A stretch of DNA of 64,000 nucleotides, taken from Donghicola sp041224595 (GTDB taxonomy: Bacteria; Pseudomonadota; Alphaproteobacteria; Rhodobacterales; Rhodobacteraceae). The notes below the pieces were generated by a model that was given only the letters and a program-made list of their open reading frames with translations, was not told where the DNA came from and made no database searches. Shown here one piece after another: positions 17,060 to 24,785 of the stretch. The stretch spans positions 1-64,000 of the forward strand of contig NZ_JBGFGN010000154.1 of the NCBI RefSeq assembly GCF_041224595.1, read 5' to 3'. Numbering within the stretch: position 1 is the first letter of the stretch; each line of letters starts with the position of its first letter. The translations under genes and the position numbers were made by a program.

Positions 17060-18034
17060 ATGACTTTTTCAAAGGCGCTCAGCACCGCCTGCGCTGCACT
17101 TATTCTAGGTGCAGGCGCGGCGATGGCCGAGACCCCCGTCGTGCGCGCGGCGGTGCTCGAGTTCGGCACTGTGAACTGGGAACTGGACACAATCAAACAT
17201 TACGGCATGGACACCGAAAACGGATATGAGCTGTCCGTTCAAGGCGTTGCGGGCGGATCTGCCGCGCAAGTCGCGTTTCAGGGCGGAGAGGCTGACGTGA
17301 TCGTGTCCGACTGGCTGTGGGTCGCGCGTCAGCGTGCGGACGGCCATGATTATGTCTTCGTGCCGTACTCCAAAGCCGTGGGCGGCGTTATGGTGGCGGG
17401 CGATAGCACCGCGCAAACCCTTCAGGACCTCAAAGGCCAGAAGATCGGAATCGCCGGTGGCCCCTTGGACAAGAGCTGGCTGATTCTGCAGGCCTATGCA
17501 CAGCAAGAATACGGGATGGATCTGGCGGCAGAGACCGAGCAGGTCTTTGGCGCGCCGCCGCTGGTTTTCAAAACGGCACTACAGGGCGAGACGCAGGGCG
17601 CGATCAATTTCTGGCATTTCATGGCCAAGATGCAGGCCGCTGGGATGCGTCAGCTGATCTCGGTCTCGGATGCCGCACTTGCGTTGGGTCTTGACCCGGA
17701 AACGCCGCTCCTTGGTTATGTCTTCAAGGGCGAGATGCTGCGCGAGCACCCCGAAATTCTAGAAGGTTTCGCCGCGTCGTCGCGTTCGGCCAAAACCCTT
17801 CTGGCTGAGGATGCCGCTGCATGGGAACGTCTGCGCGACCGCATGAAAGCCAAGAATGACACCCAGTTTGACGCGCTGGTGGCGGGGTTCCGCGCTGGCA
17901 TTCCCGCCGAGGGAGCTGTTGACGAAGCGGCCGCTGCCAAGATGCTCGCTTTGATGGCCGAGCTTGGCGGTTCTGACCTGATTGGCAATGCAACCACGCT
18001 GCCCGACGGCGTGTTTGTCCAGCCCGGCAGCTAG
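17060..18034 (+). CDS. ABC transporter substrate-binding protein, NitT/TauT type
   Basis: A periplasmic binding protein of 324 residues with a signal peptide (ATG at 17060, GGGAGG box, cleavage near AMAE). The fold markers of the SsuA/TauA/NMT1 group are visible: GGSAAQVAFQGGEADVIVSD in the first lobe and LKGQKIGIAGGPLDKSW at the hinge. The ATPase gene follows 10 bases on, but no permease gene does. A matching SsuC-like permease sits about 10 kb downstream at 27825. The ligand is unknown. Association with xoxF suggests a compound linked to methanol or PQQ/lanthanide use, but nothing in the sequence proves that. Confidence 0.88.
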   Translation: MTFSKALSTACAALILGAGAAMAETPVVRAAVLEFGTVNWELDTIKHYGMDTENGYELSVQGVAGGSAAQVAFQGGEADVIVSDWLWVARQRADGHDYVFVPYSKAVGGVMVAGDSTAQTLQDLKGQKIGIAGGPLDKSWLILQAYAQQEYGMDLAAETEQVFGAPPLVFKTALQGETQGAINFWHFMAKMQAAGMRQLISVSDAALALGLDPETPLLGYVFKGEMLREHPEILEGFAASSRSAKTLLAEDAAAWERLRDRMKAKNDTQFDALVAGFRAGIPAEGAVDEAAAAKMLALMAELGGSDLIGNATTLPDGVFVQPGS

Positions 18035-18044
18035 GGCTTGGGTC

Positions 18045-18698
18045 ATGGGACTAAAGCTCGTGGCATCGAATGATGACGTCAGGCAGGAGGCCCAAAGGCC
18101 TCCTGTTCTGTCGGTCAAGCTGGATGGCATGGCTTATGGCAGTCGTTCAGTGCTGGGAGCGATGTCACTGACCTTGGGCGCGGGCGAAACGCTCGCGCTG
18201 ACGGGGCCGTCGGGCATAGGAAAATCCACTTTGGTCCGTATCATCGCGGGCCTCGAGACCGCATATCGCGGAGAGGTGGTCCGACCCGAGCAGATCGGGA
18301 TGGTCTTTCAAGAGCCGACCTTGATGCCTTGGCGTAGCAATCGAGAGAACCTGACCTTGACCACTGGTGTCTCTGATGCAGGCGCTGACAAGGCATTGGA
18401 AGAGGTGGGACTCGGGCGACGGGGCTCGGAATTTCCACGCCAGTTGTCTCTGGGGCAACAGCGCCGTCTGGCGCTGGCCCGTGCGTTCTGTGGCTCGCCA
18501 ACTCTTCTGTTGCTAGACGAACCCTTTGTTTCGCTTGATCCAAGCTTGGCAGCAGAGATGATGTCGCTCTTCGAAGAGCTAAGAAGACGCAGGAATATCG
18601 CAACTTTGATTGTCACCCATTCTGCCGAAGAGGCGACACGTCTGGCGGATCGTATCCTGCGTTTGGATGGCAGCCCCGCGCAGATCGTGCAGGGCTAG
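18045..18698 (+). CDS. ABC transporter ATP-binding protein (SsuB/TauB-like)
   Basis: A cytoplasmic ATPase of 217 residues that should energise the import system with the preceding binding protein. Walker A is GPSGIGKST, the signature is LSLGQQRRLALARAF and Walker B is LLLLDEPFVSLD, followed by the switch His in LIVTHSAEEA. The signature reads LSLGQ in place of LSGGQ, a mild variant. The start at 18045 (MGLKLVASN) lies 10 bases past the previous stop; a longer open frame overlaps the previous gene without support. The gene ends six bases from the convergent Sel1 gene stop. Confidence 0.9.
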   Translation: MGLKLVASNDDVRQEAQRPPVLSVKLDGMAYGSRSVLGAMSLTLGAGETLALTGPSGIGKSTLVRIIAGLETAYRGEVVRPEQIGMVFQEPTLMPWRSNRENLTLTTGVSDAGADKALEEVGLGRRGSEFPRQLSLGQQRRLALARAFCGSPTLLLLDEPFVSLDPSLAAEMMSLFEELRRRRNIATLIVTHSAEEATRLADRILRLDGSPAQIVQG

Positions 18699-18704
18699 GC
18701 GCCG

Positions 18705-19247
18705 TCAGAACAGCGGGGCGTATCGCCAGTTGTCCGCGTCGGGGGTAACTTCGTCCAGATCGTAATCGGCCCCTTGCAGGCGGCGCGCGACCGGCAGGCC
18801 ATCTTTGGCAGCCTCGTCCACATACTGACGGCCAAGTTCTGCATTCTGAGTGATCCCGTGACCGCGCATCAGGTTGATGCCGTGGTTGAACTTGCCCACA
18901 GGATCCCCCAGATCTGCCGCGCGCTGGTCCCATTGGGCGGCGGCGTCGGGGTTATACTCACCGCCAAAGCCGTTGTTCTCCATATAGCTCATCCACGTCA
19001 TAGCGGCGGTGTAGCCCGCCTCGGCGCAGGCTTCGAAAATTGTACGGGCAGTTTCGTGGTCGCCGGATTTGGTCATCAGATAGCCCGAGGCGCAGACCAT
19101 CATGTCGACCTCGCCTTCTTGGGCCTTCTTCAGGTTGTTCTGCCAAGTCAGCTCTTCGGGGTTGAGCGTGCCGTCCTCGGGGCCGTATTCGGCGGCGGTT
19201 GCTGGGGCCGCTAAAACGGCGGCGATCAGGGCCAAAGTCAGTCGCAT
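18705..19247 (-). CDS. Sel1-repeat periplasmic protein
   Basis: An exported protein of 180 residues with a signal peptide (MRLTLALIAAVLAAPATAA). Its body carries Sel1/TPR-like alpha-alpha repeats (DHETARTIFEACAEAGYTAA, DPVGKFNHGINLMRGHG, NAELGRQYVDEAAKDGL). Such repeats mediate protein contacts. The start at 19247 follows GGGAGGA; an in-frame upstream ATG adds 16 residues but breaks the signal peptide position. It lies directly downstream of the PQQ-associated ABC genes on the same strand. A periplasmic assembly or scaffold role in methanol oxidation is an inference from position. Confidence 0.8.
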   Translation of the reverse strand: MRLTLALIAAVLAAPATAAEYGPEDGTLNPEELTWQNNLKKAQEGEVDMMVCASGYLMTKSGDHETARTIFEACAEAGYTAAMTWMSYMENNGFGGEYNPDAAAQWDQRAADLGDPVGKFNHGINLMRGHGITQNAELGRQYVDEAAKDGLPVARRLQGADYDLDEVTPDADNWRYAPLF

Positions 19248-19313
19248 GAAAAATCCTCCCGTGCGTGTTTTAGCACGGCACGCCTTATTTTTCACGGTTG
19301 CTATGGTCGTAGA

Positions 19314-20105
19314 TCATCCCTTGCGGCGGGTCATACCCCGTTCGGGATCATAGCCCCAGATGGCCAGCAGCATAAACGCGATCAGCGCCAGAGCGGTCCA
19401 CAGCAGGGCCATCGGCTCGAGCCGCAGGTAGAGCGCGAACCGGATCAACTCGACCGCGTGGGTGAAGGGATTAACCGCACAAATGTCCCGCAGCAGAGGC
19501 GAGCTTTCGGCCATTTTCCACAACGGATAGAGCGCCGACGATAGGAAAAACATCGGGAAAATGACGAAGTTCATGACGCCTGCGAAGTTCTCTAGTTGCT
19601 TGATAAAGCTGGATAGCGCCAGTCCCAGCGCCCCCAGCATCAGCCCTGCAACGATCAGCGCGGGCAGGGCGGCCAGATAGCCCCACGGCTCGACCGTGAT
19701 GTCGAATAGCGCGGCCACCGCCAGGAACGTATAGACTTGGAGAATCGAGATTGCGGTAGACCCGCATAGTTTCGAAAACAGCAGCCACCAGCGCGGCAAG
19801 GGTGCGGTCAGCAGCAGCCGCATCGATCCCATTTCGCGGTCATAGACCAAGGACAGGCTGCTCTGCATCCCGTTGAACAACAGGATCATTCCGCAGAGGC
19901 CGGGGACGATGTATGTCTCGTAAGTGATATAGGTCTGGTAGGGCGGGATGATCGACAGCCCCAGCGCGGCGCGAAAGCCAGCCGCGAAAACCAGTAGCCA
20001 CATGAGCGGGCGTACCATGGCGGCAATGAACCGTTCGCGTTGATGGACGAAACGCAGTGCCTCGCGTTTGACGATGGCGCTTAGGGCGGTGAGGTAAATG
20101 CTCAT
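19314..20105 (-). CDS. ABC-2 type permease, PQQ-dependent alcohol oxidation associated (PedC-like)
   Basis: An inner-membrane permease of 263 residues with about six helices and the ABC-2 architecture: N-terminal KREALRFVHQRERFIAAM, then GMILLFNGMQSSLSLVYDRE, and a C-terminal VNPFTHAVELIRFALY. It belongs with the family found beside PQQ-dependent alcohol dehydrogenases (PedC in Pseudomonas). Its start overlaps the end of the ATPase gene by four bases (ATGA). The transported molecule is not established; toxic-intermediate or cofactor export has been suggested for the family. The next gene downstream is the Sel1 protein. Confidence 0.88.
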   Translation of the reverse strand: MSIYLTALSAIVKREALRFVHQRERFIAAMVRPLMWLLVFAAGFRAALGLSIIPPYQTYITYETYIVPGLCGMILLFNGMQSSLSLVYDREMGSMRLLLTAPLPRWWLLFSKLCGSTAISILQVYTFLAVAALFDITVEPWGYLAALPALIVAGLMLGALGLALSSFIKQLENFAGVMNFVIFPMFFLSSALYPLWKMAESSPLLRDICAVNPFTHAVELIRFALYLRLEPMALLWTALALIAFMLLAIWGYDPERGMTRRKG

Positions 20106-20824
20106 GCCTGCGCTCCTGTCAGGGACAGGAAATAGTCGGACAGGTCCGCATCCCTGCGCAGGTCGCCCGCGTGGCCGTCGGCCAGCTTTTCCCCTTGGTG
20201 GATGACGATCAGACGGTCGGGGTCGTGGACCTCGTCCGTCAGGTGCGTGGCCCAGAGGACGGTCAGGCCATCTTCGGCACAGAGTTGGTGCACGTGGTCC
20301 GTAATGCTGCGGCGGGCGGCGGCATCAAGGCCGACGGTCGGCTCATCCAGCAGCAGCACATCCGGTTGATGGATCAAGGCGCGGGCGATTTCCGTGCGGC
20401 GGCGGTGGCCCCCGTTCAGGGCGCGGGCCTTTTCCCCCGCGCGCTCGCGCATATTCAAACGGTCCAGTGCAGCGTCGATGCGGGTGCTTGCCTCGCGGCC
20501 CGAGAGCCCGTGCAGGCTGGCGAAATAGGACAGGTTTTGGCGCACGCTCAGGTCCAGATCCAGCGTCTGGTTCTGAAAGACGACGCCCATGCGGGCAAGG
20601 GCGGCGCGGGGCTGTGCCTTGAGATCATGACCTGCAATCTCGATCCGCCCTTCGGACGTCGTGAAAAGCCGAGTGAGTAGACCGTAGAGCGTTGATTTTC
20701 CGGCACCGTTTGGCCCCAGTAGAGCCCCGAATGCACCAGCCTCTAGGGTAAAGGACACGCCCTTCAGGGCCTCTTTCGCGCCGTAACGATAGCGCAGATT
20801 TTCGACATGCAGGCCTACGGTCAT
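20102..20824 (-). CDS. ABC transporter ATPase, PQQ-dependent alcohol oxidation associated
   Basis: An ATP-binding subunit of 240 residues paired with the PedC-like permease. Walker A is LGPNGAGKSTLYG and Walker B is LLLDEPTVGLDAAARR. The signature region is ALNGGHRRRTEIARAL, in which the usual LSGGQ is replaced by LNGGH; this substitution is characteristic of the PQQ-associated ATPase family. A switch His is in LWATHLTDE. It is the first gene of the minus-strand set ATPase-permease-Sel1, and 310 bases of non-coding DNA separate it from the divergent cytochrome gene. Confidence 0.9.
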   Translation of the reverse strand: MTVGLHVENLRYRYGAKEALKGVSFTLEAGAFGALLGPNGAGKSTLYGLLTRLFTTSEGRIEIAGHDLKAQPRAALARMGVVFQNQTLDLDLSVRQNLSYFASLHGLSGREASTRIDAALDRLNMRERAGEKARALNGGHRRRTEIARALIHQPDVLLLDEPTVGLDAAARRSITDHVHQLCAEDGLTVLWATHLTDEVHDPDRLIVIHQGEKLADGHAGDLRRDADLSDYFLSLTGAQA

Positions 20825-21134
20825 GCGGTGTCGCCCCTCCCTCTGATATGCTGCGGTGGGCTAGTCGACCCAATCGTCCCGCGCCCGATCAGACTGCACG
20901 CAAAGCGCAGGCGCGGGCAAGGGGCTGATGCCCCCACCAGACCGCCACAAAAGTCGGAGTCGGTGTGTGGGGCGATTGCCAGAAGGCTGTCGAGGGCGAC
21001 AAATACGACCAAGGTCCAAACTCTATAGCCGTTCGTTTGTCGCGTCCCCCAACCAAGGTCTAATACCGCTCATCCTCGCTGCATTTATAACAAAACAAAA
21101 AGACGCGAACACGGGATCACGGAGGAGACCCCCA
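20825..21134. promoter_or_regulatory. divergent intergenic region with repeated CCAAGGTC boxes
   Basis: About 310 bases without a credible gene between the PQQ-associated ATPase (minus) and the PedF-like cytochrome (plus). It holds two direct repeats, CCAAGGTCCAA at 21009-21019 and CCAAGGTCTAA at 21053-21063, 44 bases apart (about four helical turns). Related GTC-centred boxes occur upstream of xoxF and of the response regulator gene. An A/T-rich TTTATAACAAAAC stretch near 21084 could be a -10 region. Confidence 0.5.
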
Positions 21135-21833
21135 ATGCCCAAAACAATTTCGACCCTCGCCCTAGGTGGCGCGGCGATGGCCCTGACCGCGACACTCGCG
21201 CTGGCTCATGGCGATGTGACCCCTCAGGCTGTGAACACCGAGGGCCTGCCCGCCGTAGGTGACGAATGGCTGACCGAAAACCCCTACCGCGCGGAGGAAG
21301 CGGGCCAGGAGGTTTGGGAAAAAGCGATTGCGATTGGCGACTCTGGCTACAACCAGAACTGCGCACGCTGCCATGGTTTGGGCGTTGTTTCGGGCGGTCT
21401 GGCCCCTGATCTGCGTTTCCTTGAAGCCGAGGAATATGGCGACGAATGGTACGTAGAGCGTTTCCAGTATGGCTACACCCAGAACGGCATCACCAAGATG
21501 CCTGCCTTCGGTGAACTGCTGGGCCAAGAGGCCGCGTGGGCGATCCGTACCTACATCGAAACCCGTCCTGATCAGGACCAGATCGACGAGCTGACACCCG
21601 AACTGCTGGCTCTGCGTGACAAGCTGGCAGCCATGGCTGACGGCGGCGAAGGCGACGCGGATGCGATCCACGACGAACTGGCCGAAATCGCTGGCGGCAT
21701 CGAGACTTTGTCCGGCGCACCGGTCGCGGACAGTGTGGCAAGCCGCGCGGCGCACATCCTCGAGAAAGGTGGCGATGATGCCTATCACAAGGCAGCCGAG
21801 ACCCTGACCATCGGCCTCTCGTCGGCGCACTAA
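21135..21833 (+). CDS. cytochrome c550, PedF-like
   Basis: A periplasmic cytochrome c of 232 residues with a signal peptide (cleavage after ALA, before HGDV). The mature N-terminus HGDVTPQAVNTEGLPAVG followed by NPYR is typical of the PedF/c550 family that accompanies PQQ-dependent alcohol dehydrogenases. There is one haem site, Cys76-Ala-Arg-Cys79-His80, with a probable axial Met in ITKMPAFG. Beyond about residue 155 comes an extra Ala/Glu/Asp-rich helical tail (DELAEIAGGIETL). The start at 21135 has a GGAGGAG box. The xoxJ start follows one base after its stop. It is a second candidate electron acceptor for XoxF besides the XoxG-like protein. Confidence 0.87.
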   Translation: MPKTISTLALGGAAMALTATLALAHGDVTPQAVNTEGLPAVGDEWLTENPYRAEEAGQEVWEKAIAIGDSGYNQNCARCHGLGVVSGGLAPDLRFLEAEEYGDEWYVERFQYGYTQNGITKMPAFGELLGQEAAWAIRTYIETRPDQDQIDELTPELLALRDKLAAMADGGEGDADAIHDELAEIAGGIETLSGAPVADSVASRAAHILEKGGDDAYHKAAETLTIGLSSAH

Positions 21834-21834
21834 G

Positions 21835-22746
21835 ATGCAGCGGACAAGAGCCCTCTCTCTCCCCGCTCTTGTTCTCTCTTTGGTCGTGGGCGGCGTCACC
21901 GCTGCCCACGCCGAGGACCCTTGCGCGGATTACGTCCCTCAGGAAAAACCTCAGAATGCCAGCCGCGATATCGTGGGGCTGGATTTGGACCAGATCATGG
22001 ACCAAGGCTCCATGCTCTTTGCGGTCTACGAGGATTATCCGCCCTACAGCTGGATGGAAAACGGCCAGCCCAAGGGCGTGGATGTCGAAATTGCCAAGCT
22101 GATTGCCGAGTATATCGGCGTCGAACCCAAGTTCAATTTCGTGATGTCCGGCGAAAATCTGGAAGCGGACCTGCGGGTCAACATCTGGAAAGGGTCCAAT
22201 CTGGGCGGACGCATCGCCAACGTGATGATGCGCATTCCCTATGATTCCAAATTCAAATGTCGGGTCGAACAGGTGACGTTCAGCGGCCAATATGCGGCCG
22301 AGAGCATCGCCATCGCCTACGACAAAGCGAGTTATCCCGAAGATCTGCCTGTGCCGGCCTATTTCCGGTTCGACAAGGTCTCGGTCGAGAATGACTCGAT
22401 TTCCGATTTCTACTTGGGTGGCATGGCGGGCGGTCAGATGATGACCAACATCGTCCGCTTCCCGACCATGGAAGGCGCCATGGAAGCGCTGGCGAATCAA
22501 GAGGTCAAAGCCGCGATGGGGCCTATGGGCCAACTGGAGTATGGCGCAACCGAAACGATTGGCATTCACCAGCCGTCTCTGGCCGGTTTTGCGGTGTCAA
22601 AGTGGACTTTGGGCACGGCTGTGCACTTCAGCTACAAGGCGCTGAGCTACATGGTGGACGATGCCATCGCTGCCGGACTGGCTGATGGACGGATTGCTCA
22701 GATTTACGCAGATTTCGGAATGACCCATCAGGAACCCGTGCGGTAA
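21835..22746 (+). CDS. xoxJ: quinoprotein-dehydrogenase-associated periplasmic binding protein (XoxJ/MxaJ)
   Basis: A periplasmic protein of 303 residues with an SBP_bac_3-like fold that accompanies methanol dehydrogenases and is thought to help activate or assemble XoxF. It has a signal peptide (cleavage near AHAE), then DPCADYVPQEKPQNASRDIVG, and the family segment LFAVYEDYPPYSWMENGQPK followed by GVDVEIAKLIAEYIG. It is one base downstream of the PedF-like cytochrome gene, so the two are almost surely co-transcribed. Amino-acid transport is unlikely: no permease or ATPase of that type is adjacent. Confidence 0.9.
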   Translation: MQRTRALSLPALVLSLVVGGVTAAHAEDPCADYVPQEKPQNASRDIVGLDLDQIMDQGSMLFAVYEDYPPYSWMENGQPKGVDVEIAKLIAEYIGVEPKFNFVMSGENLEADLRVNIWKGSNLGGRIANVMMRIPYDSKFKCRVEQVTFSGQYAAESIAIAYDKASYPEDLPVPAYFRFDKVSVENDSISDFYLGGMAGGQMMTNIVRFPTMEGAMEALANQEVKAAMGPMGQLEYGATETIGIHQPSLAGFAVSKWTLGTAVHFSYKALSYMVDDAIAAGLADGRIAQIYADFGMTHQEPVR

Positions 22747-22767
22747 ACCAGACGGTAAAATCCTCTC

Positions 22768-22808
22768 TTTGACTTATCTGTCAAATCAGGGTCAGGTCTG
22801 ACCCTGAT
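22768..22808. promoter_or_regulatory. two adjacent palindromes before coxG
   Basis: The first is TTTGAC-N6-GTCAAA (22768-22785). The second has perfect 11-base arms, ATCAGGGTCAG / CTGACCCTGAT, around GT (22785-22808). They abut between xoxJ and coxG, with no T tract. They may be an operator pair or a weak hairpin terminator. Confidence 0.45.
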
Positions 22809-22834
22809 CATTGACCCAAGGGAGGATCACGACC

Positions 22835-23284
22835 GTGCAGATGACCGACACCCGCGAAATCGCCGCCAGCCCCGAAGCTGTTTGGGCTGCAATCCTTGAT
22901 CCCGAAGTCCTGAAACAGTGCGTTCCGGGATGCGAGAGTATGGAAGGCAACCCCACCGAGGGCTTTGACGCGATTGTTCTCCAGAAGGTCGGACCAGTGA
23001 AGGCGAAATTCTCTGGCAAGGTCACCTTGCAGGATATGGATCCGCCACGATCGGTCACCTTGGTCGGCGAAGGCAAAGGCGGTGCTGCCGGTTTTGCCAA
23101 GGGCCAGGCGACTGTCACTCTGGCTCCGACCGAGGCTGGCACGGCCCTGACCTATGAGGTCGATGCGAAAGTGGGTGGCAAGCTCGCGCAGCTTGGCAGC
23201 CGTGTGATCGACGGCTTTGCCAAAAAGATGGCCGATCAATTTTTCTCCAACTTTCAAGGCGTCGTCGAGGGATCGACGGAGTAG
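22835..23284 (+). CDS. coxG: CoxG-like SRPBCC protein
   Basis: A protein of 149 residues of the carbon monoxide dehydrogenase subunit G (CoxG/DUF1857-like SRPBCC) family. It shows the family opening REIAASPEAVWAAILDPEVL and the conserved CVPGCESM, then KGQATVTLAP. CoxG helps anchor molybdenum hydroxylase-type CO dehydrogenase to the membrane in Oligotropha; many homologues are of unknown role. The GTG at 22835 has a well-spaced GGGAGG box and gives the usual N-terminus (fMet-QMTDTREI); an ATG at 22841 is the alternative. The C-terminus is shorter than in anchor-type CoxG, without a hydrophobic tail. It precedes coxS and coxM. Confidence 0.85.
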   Translation: MQMTDTREIAASPEAVWAAILDPEVLKQCVPGCESMEGNPTEGFDAIVLQKVGPVKAKFSGKVTLQDMDPPRSVTLVGEGKGGAAGFAKGQATVTLAPTEAGTALTYEVDAKVGGKLAQLGSRVIDGFAKKMADQFFSNFQGVVEGSTE

Positions 23285-23412
23285 CCAGCCTTTGGGGCAC
23301 AGTGCGTTCGCCAGAAATTGAGCGAAGTGGCGAAAAAGGATTTATCAAATCCGCGTTGCCGTGACAGGTTGGACCCAAGAGACCAAGCGACTGCAAGCAA
23401 GGAGGGGGCGAC

Positions 23413-23898
23413 ATGGCTCAGGTTCGGATGACCATCAATGGTCAAGAGATAGAGGCTGAGGTAGAGCCGAACCGCTTGCTGGTAGAGCTTCTCCGAGAGG
23501 ATTTGAAGCTCACCGGAACGCATGTGGGCTGCGACACCAGCCAGTGCGGTGCATGTGTCGTCCATGTAAACGGATTGGCGGTCAAAGCCTGCACCATGCT
23601 CGCGATCGAGGCGGGTGGAGCAGAAATCACTACGATCGAAGGCATCGCCGCGCCCGATGGAACCCTGAGCCGCGTGCAGCAGGCCTTTCAGGATCACCAT
23701 GGCTTGCAGTGCGGGTTTTGCACCCCGGGCATGGTGATGACCGCCACAAAGCTCTTGGAACAGATCCCGCGACCGACCGAGGCTGAAATTCGTCATCACC
23801 TAGAGGGCAATATTTGCCGCTGCACTGGCTACCACAACATTGTCAAAGCTATTCTTGCAGCGTCTGGTCAGGACGTCTCGCAGCTGTCTGCGGCATGA
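23413..23898 (+). CDS. coxS: [2Fe-2S] small subunit of a molybdenum hydroxylase (CoxS-like)
   Basis: An iron-sulphur subunit of 161 residues of the xanthine dehydrogenase/CO dehydrogenase family. The plant-ferredoxin-type cluster is bound by HVGCDTSQCGACVVHVNG and a later Cys in KACTM. The second helical cluster is bound by LQCGFCTPGM and NICRCTGYHNI. All eight cluster cysteines are present. It normally works with a molybdopterin large subunit (CoxL) and an FAD subunit (CoxM). Here coxM follows after only 41 bases and coxL is absent from the window. The ATG at 23413 follows GGAGGGGG. Confidence 0.92.
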   Translation: MAQVRMTINGQEIEAEVEPNRLLVELLREDLKLTGTHVGCDTSQCGACVVHVNGLAVKACTMLAIEAGGAEITTIEGIAAPDGTLSRVQQAFQDHHGLQCGFCTPGMVMTATKLLEQIPRPTEAEIRHHLEGNICRCTGYHNIVKAILAASGQDVSQLSAA

Positions 23899-23939
23899 CG
23901 CCAAGTCTTGATTGTACATCGTAAACCCGGAGGAGAGCC

Positions 23940-24731
23940 ATGTACGCGTTCGATTTCGAAAAGCCGACCACTGTCGAAGCCGCTGTTGCCGCTCTGTCCG
24001 ACGAGGATGCACAGGCGCTGTCGGGCGGGCAGACATTGATCCCGACCCTAAAGCAGCGCTTGGCGATGCCGTCAAAGCTTGTGAGTCTAGCGAGTATCCC
24101 CGAGTTACAAGGCGTGTGCCGTAACGACGCCGGGCAGGTCTGTGTCGGGGCCGCAACTACCCATGCAGCGGTGGCGTCTGAGGTTGCGACGGCATACCCC
24201 GCGCTCGCGGCGTTGGCCGGGAATATTGGCGATCCGGCGGTGCGGAACCGTGGGACCATTGGTGGCAGCGTTGCGAACAACGACCCCTCGGCGTGCTATC
24301 CGGCTGCGGTCTTGGCCTCTGGCGCAACACTGATCACAAACACCCGTGAAATCCCGGCTGATACATTTTTTGATGGAATGTTCACCACCATACTCGACGA
24401 GGGTGAAATCCTCACCGAGATCCGGTTCCCCGTTCCGCAGGCGGCGGACTACCAGAAGTTCGTGCAGCCCGCATCGCGCTTTGCGCTGGTGGGTGTCTTC
24501 GTGGCCAATTTCGCGGAGGGCGCCCGTGTGGCGGTGACCGGCGCGTCGAACGATGGTGTCTTCCGCTGGACCGAGGCCGAAGAAGCGCTGAGCGCGAACT
24601 TCAGCCCCGATGCGATCAACGGTCTGACCGTGGACGCAGGCGACATGATCGGCGATCTGCATGGCACGCCGGAATATCGCGCGCACCTTGTGGGCGTGAT
24701 GACCAAGCGCGCGGTTGCAGCTGCCAGCTGA
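23940..24731 (+). CDS. coxM: FAD-binding medium subunit of a molybdenum hydroxylase (CoxM-like)
   Basis: A flavoprotein of 263 residues. It has the FAD-binding motifs ALSGGQTLIPTLKQR and AGNIGDPAVRNRGTIGGSVANNDP (the TIGG and AGGH-like sites of CO dehydrogenase medium subunits), then the CO_deh_flav_C part. The N-terminus MYAFDFEKPTTVEAAVAAL is standard. The ATG follows GGAGGAGAG. In known form II cox clusters the order is coxS-coxL-coxM; here the two smaller subunits are adjacent. The length is normal, so this is not a remnant. It ends before a strong bidirectional terminator. Confidence 0.92.
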   Translation: MYAFDFEKPTTVEAAVAALSDEDAQALSGGQTLIPTLKQRLAMPSKLVSLASIPELQGVCRNDAGQVCVGAATTHAAVASEVATAYPALAALAGNIGDPAVRNRGTIGGSVANNDPSACYPAAVLASGATLITNTREIPADTFFDGMFTTILDEGEILTEIRFPVPQAADYQKFVQPASRFALVGVFVANFAEGARVAVTGASNDGVFRWTEAEEALSANFSPDAINGLTVDAGDMIGDLHGTPEYRAHLVGVMTKRAVAAAS

Positions 24732-24754
24732 TCTTCGATTGGTTTGAAAAAGAG

Positions 24755-24782
24755 GGCGCGTCGGGAAACCGGCGCGCCTTTT
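24755..24782. terminator. bidirectional terminator between coxM and apbE
   Basis: A ten-base-pair stem (GGCGCGTCGG / CCGGCGCGCC) with a GAAA loop, followed by TTTT on the plus strand and CTCTTTTTC on the minus strand. It serves the convergent coxM and apbE genes. Confidence 0.9.
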
Positions 24783-24785
24783 GCG

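Noticed and set aside
22768..22785. TTTGAC...GTCAAA as an FNR box
   Set aside because: The half-sites are six bases apart; FNR needs four.
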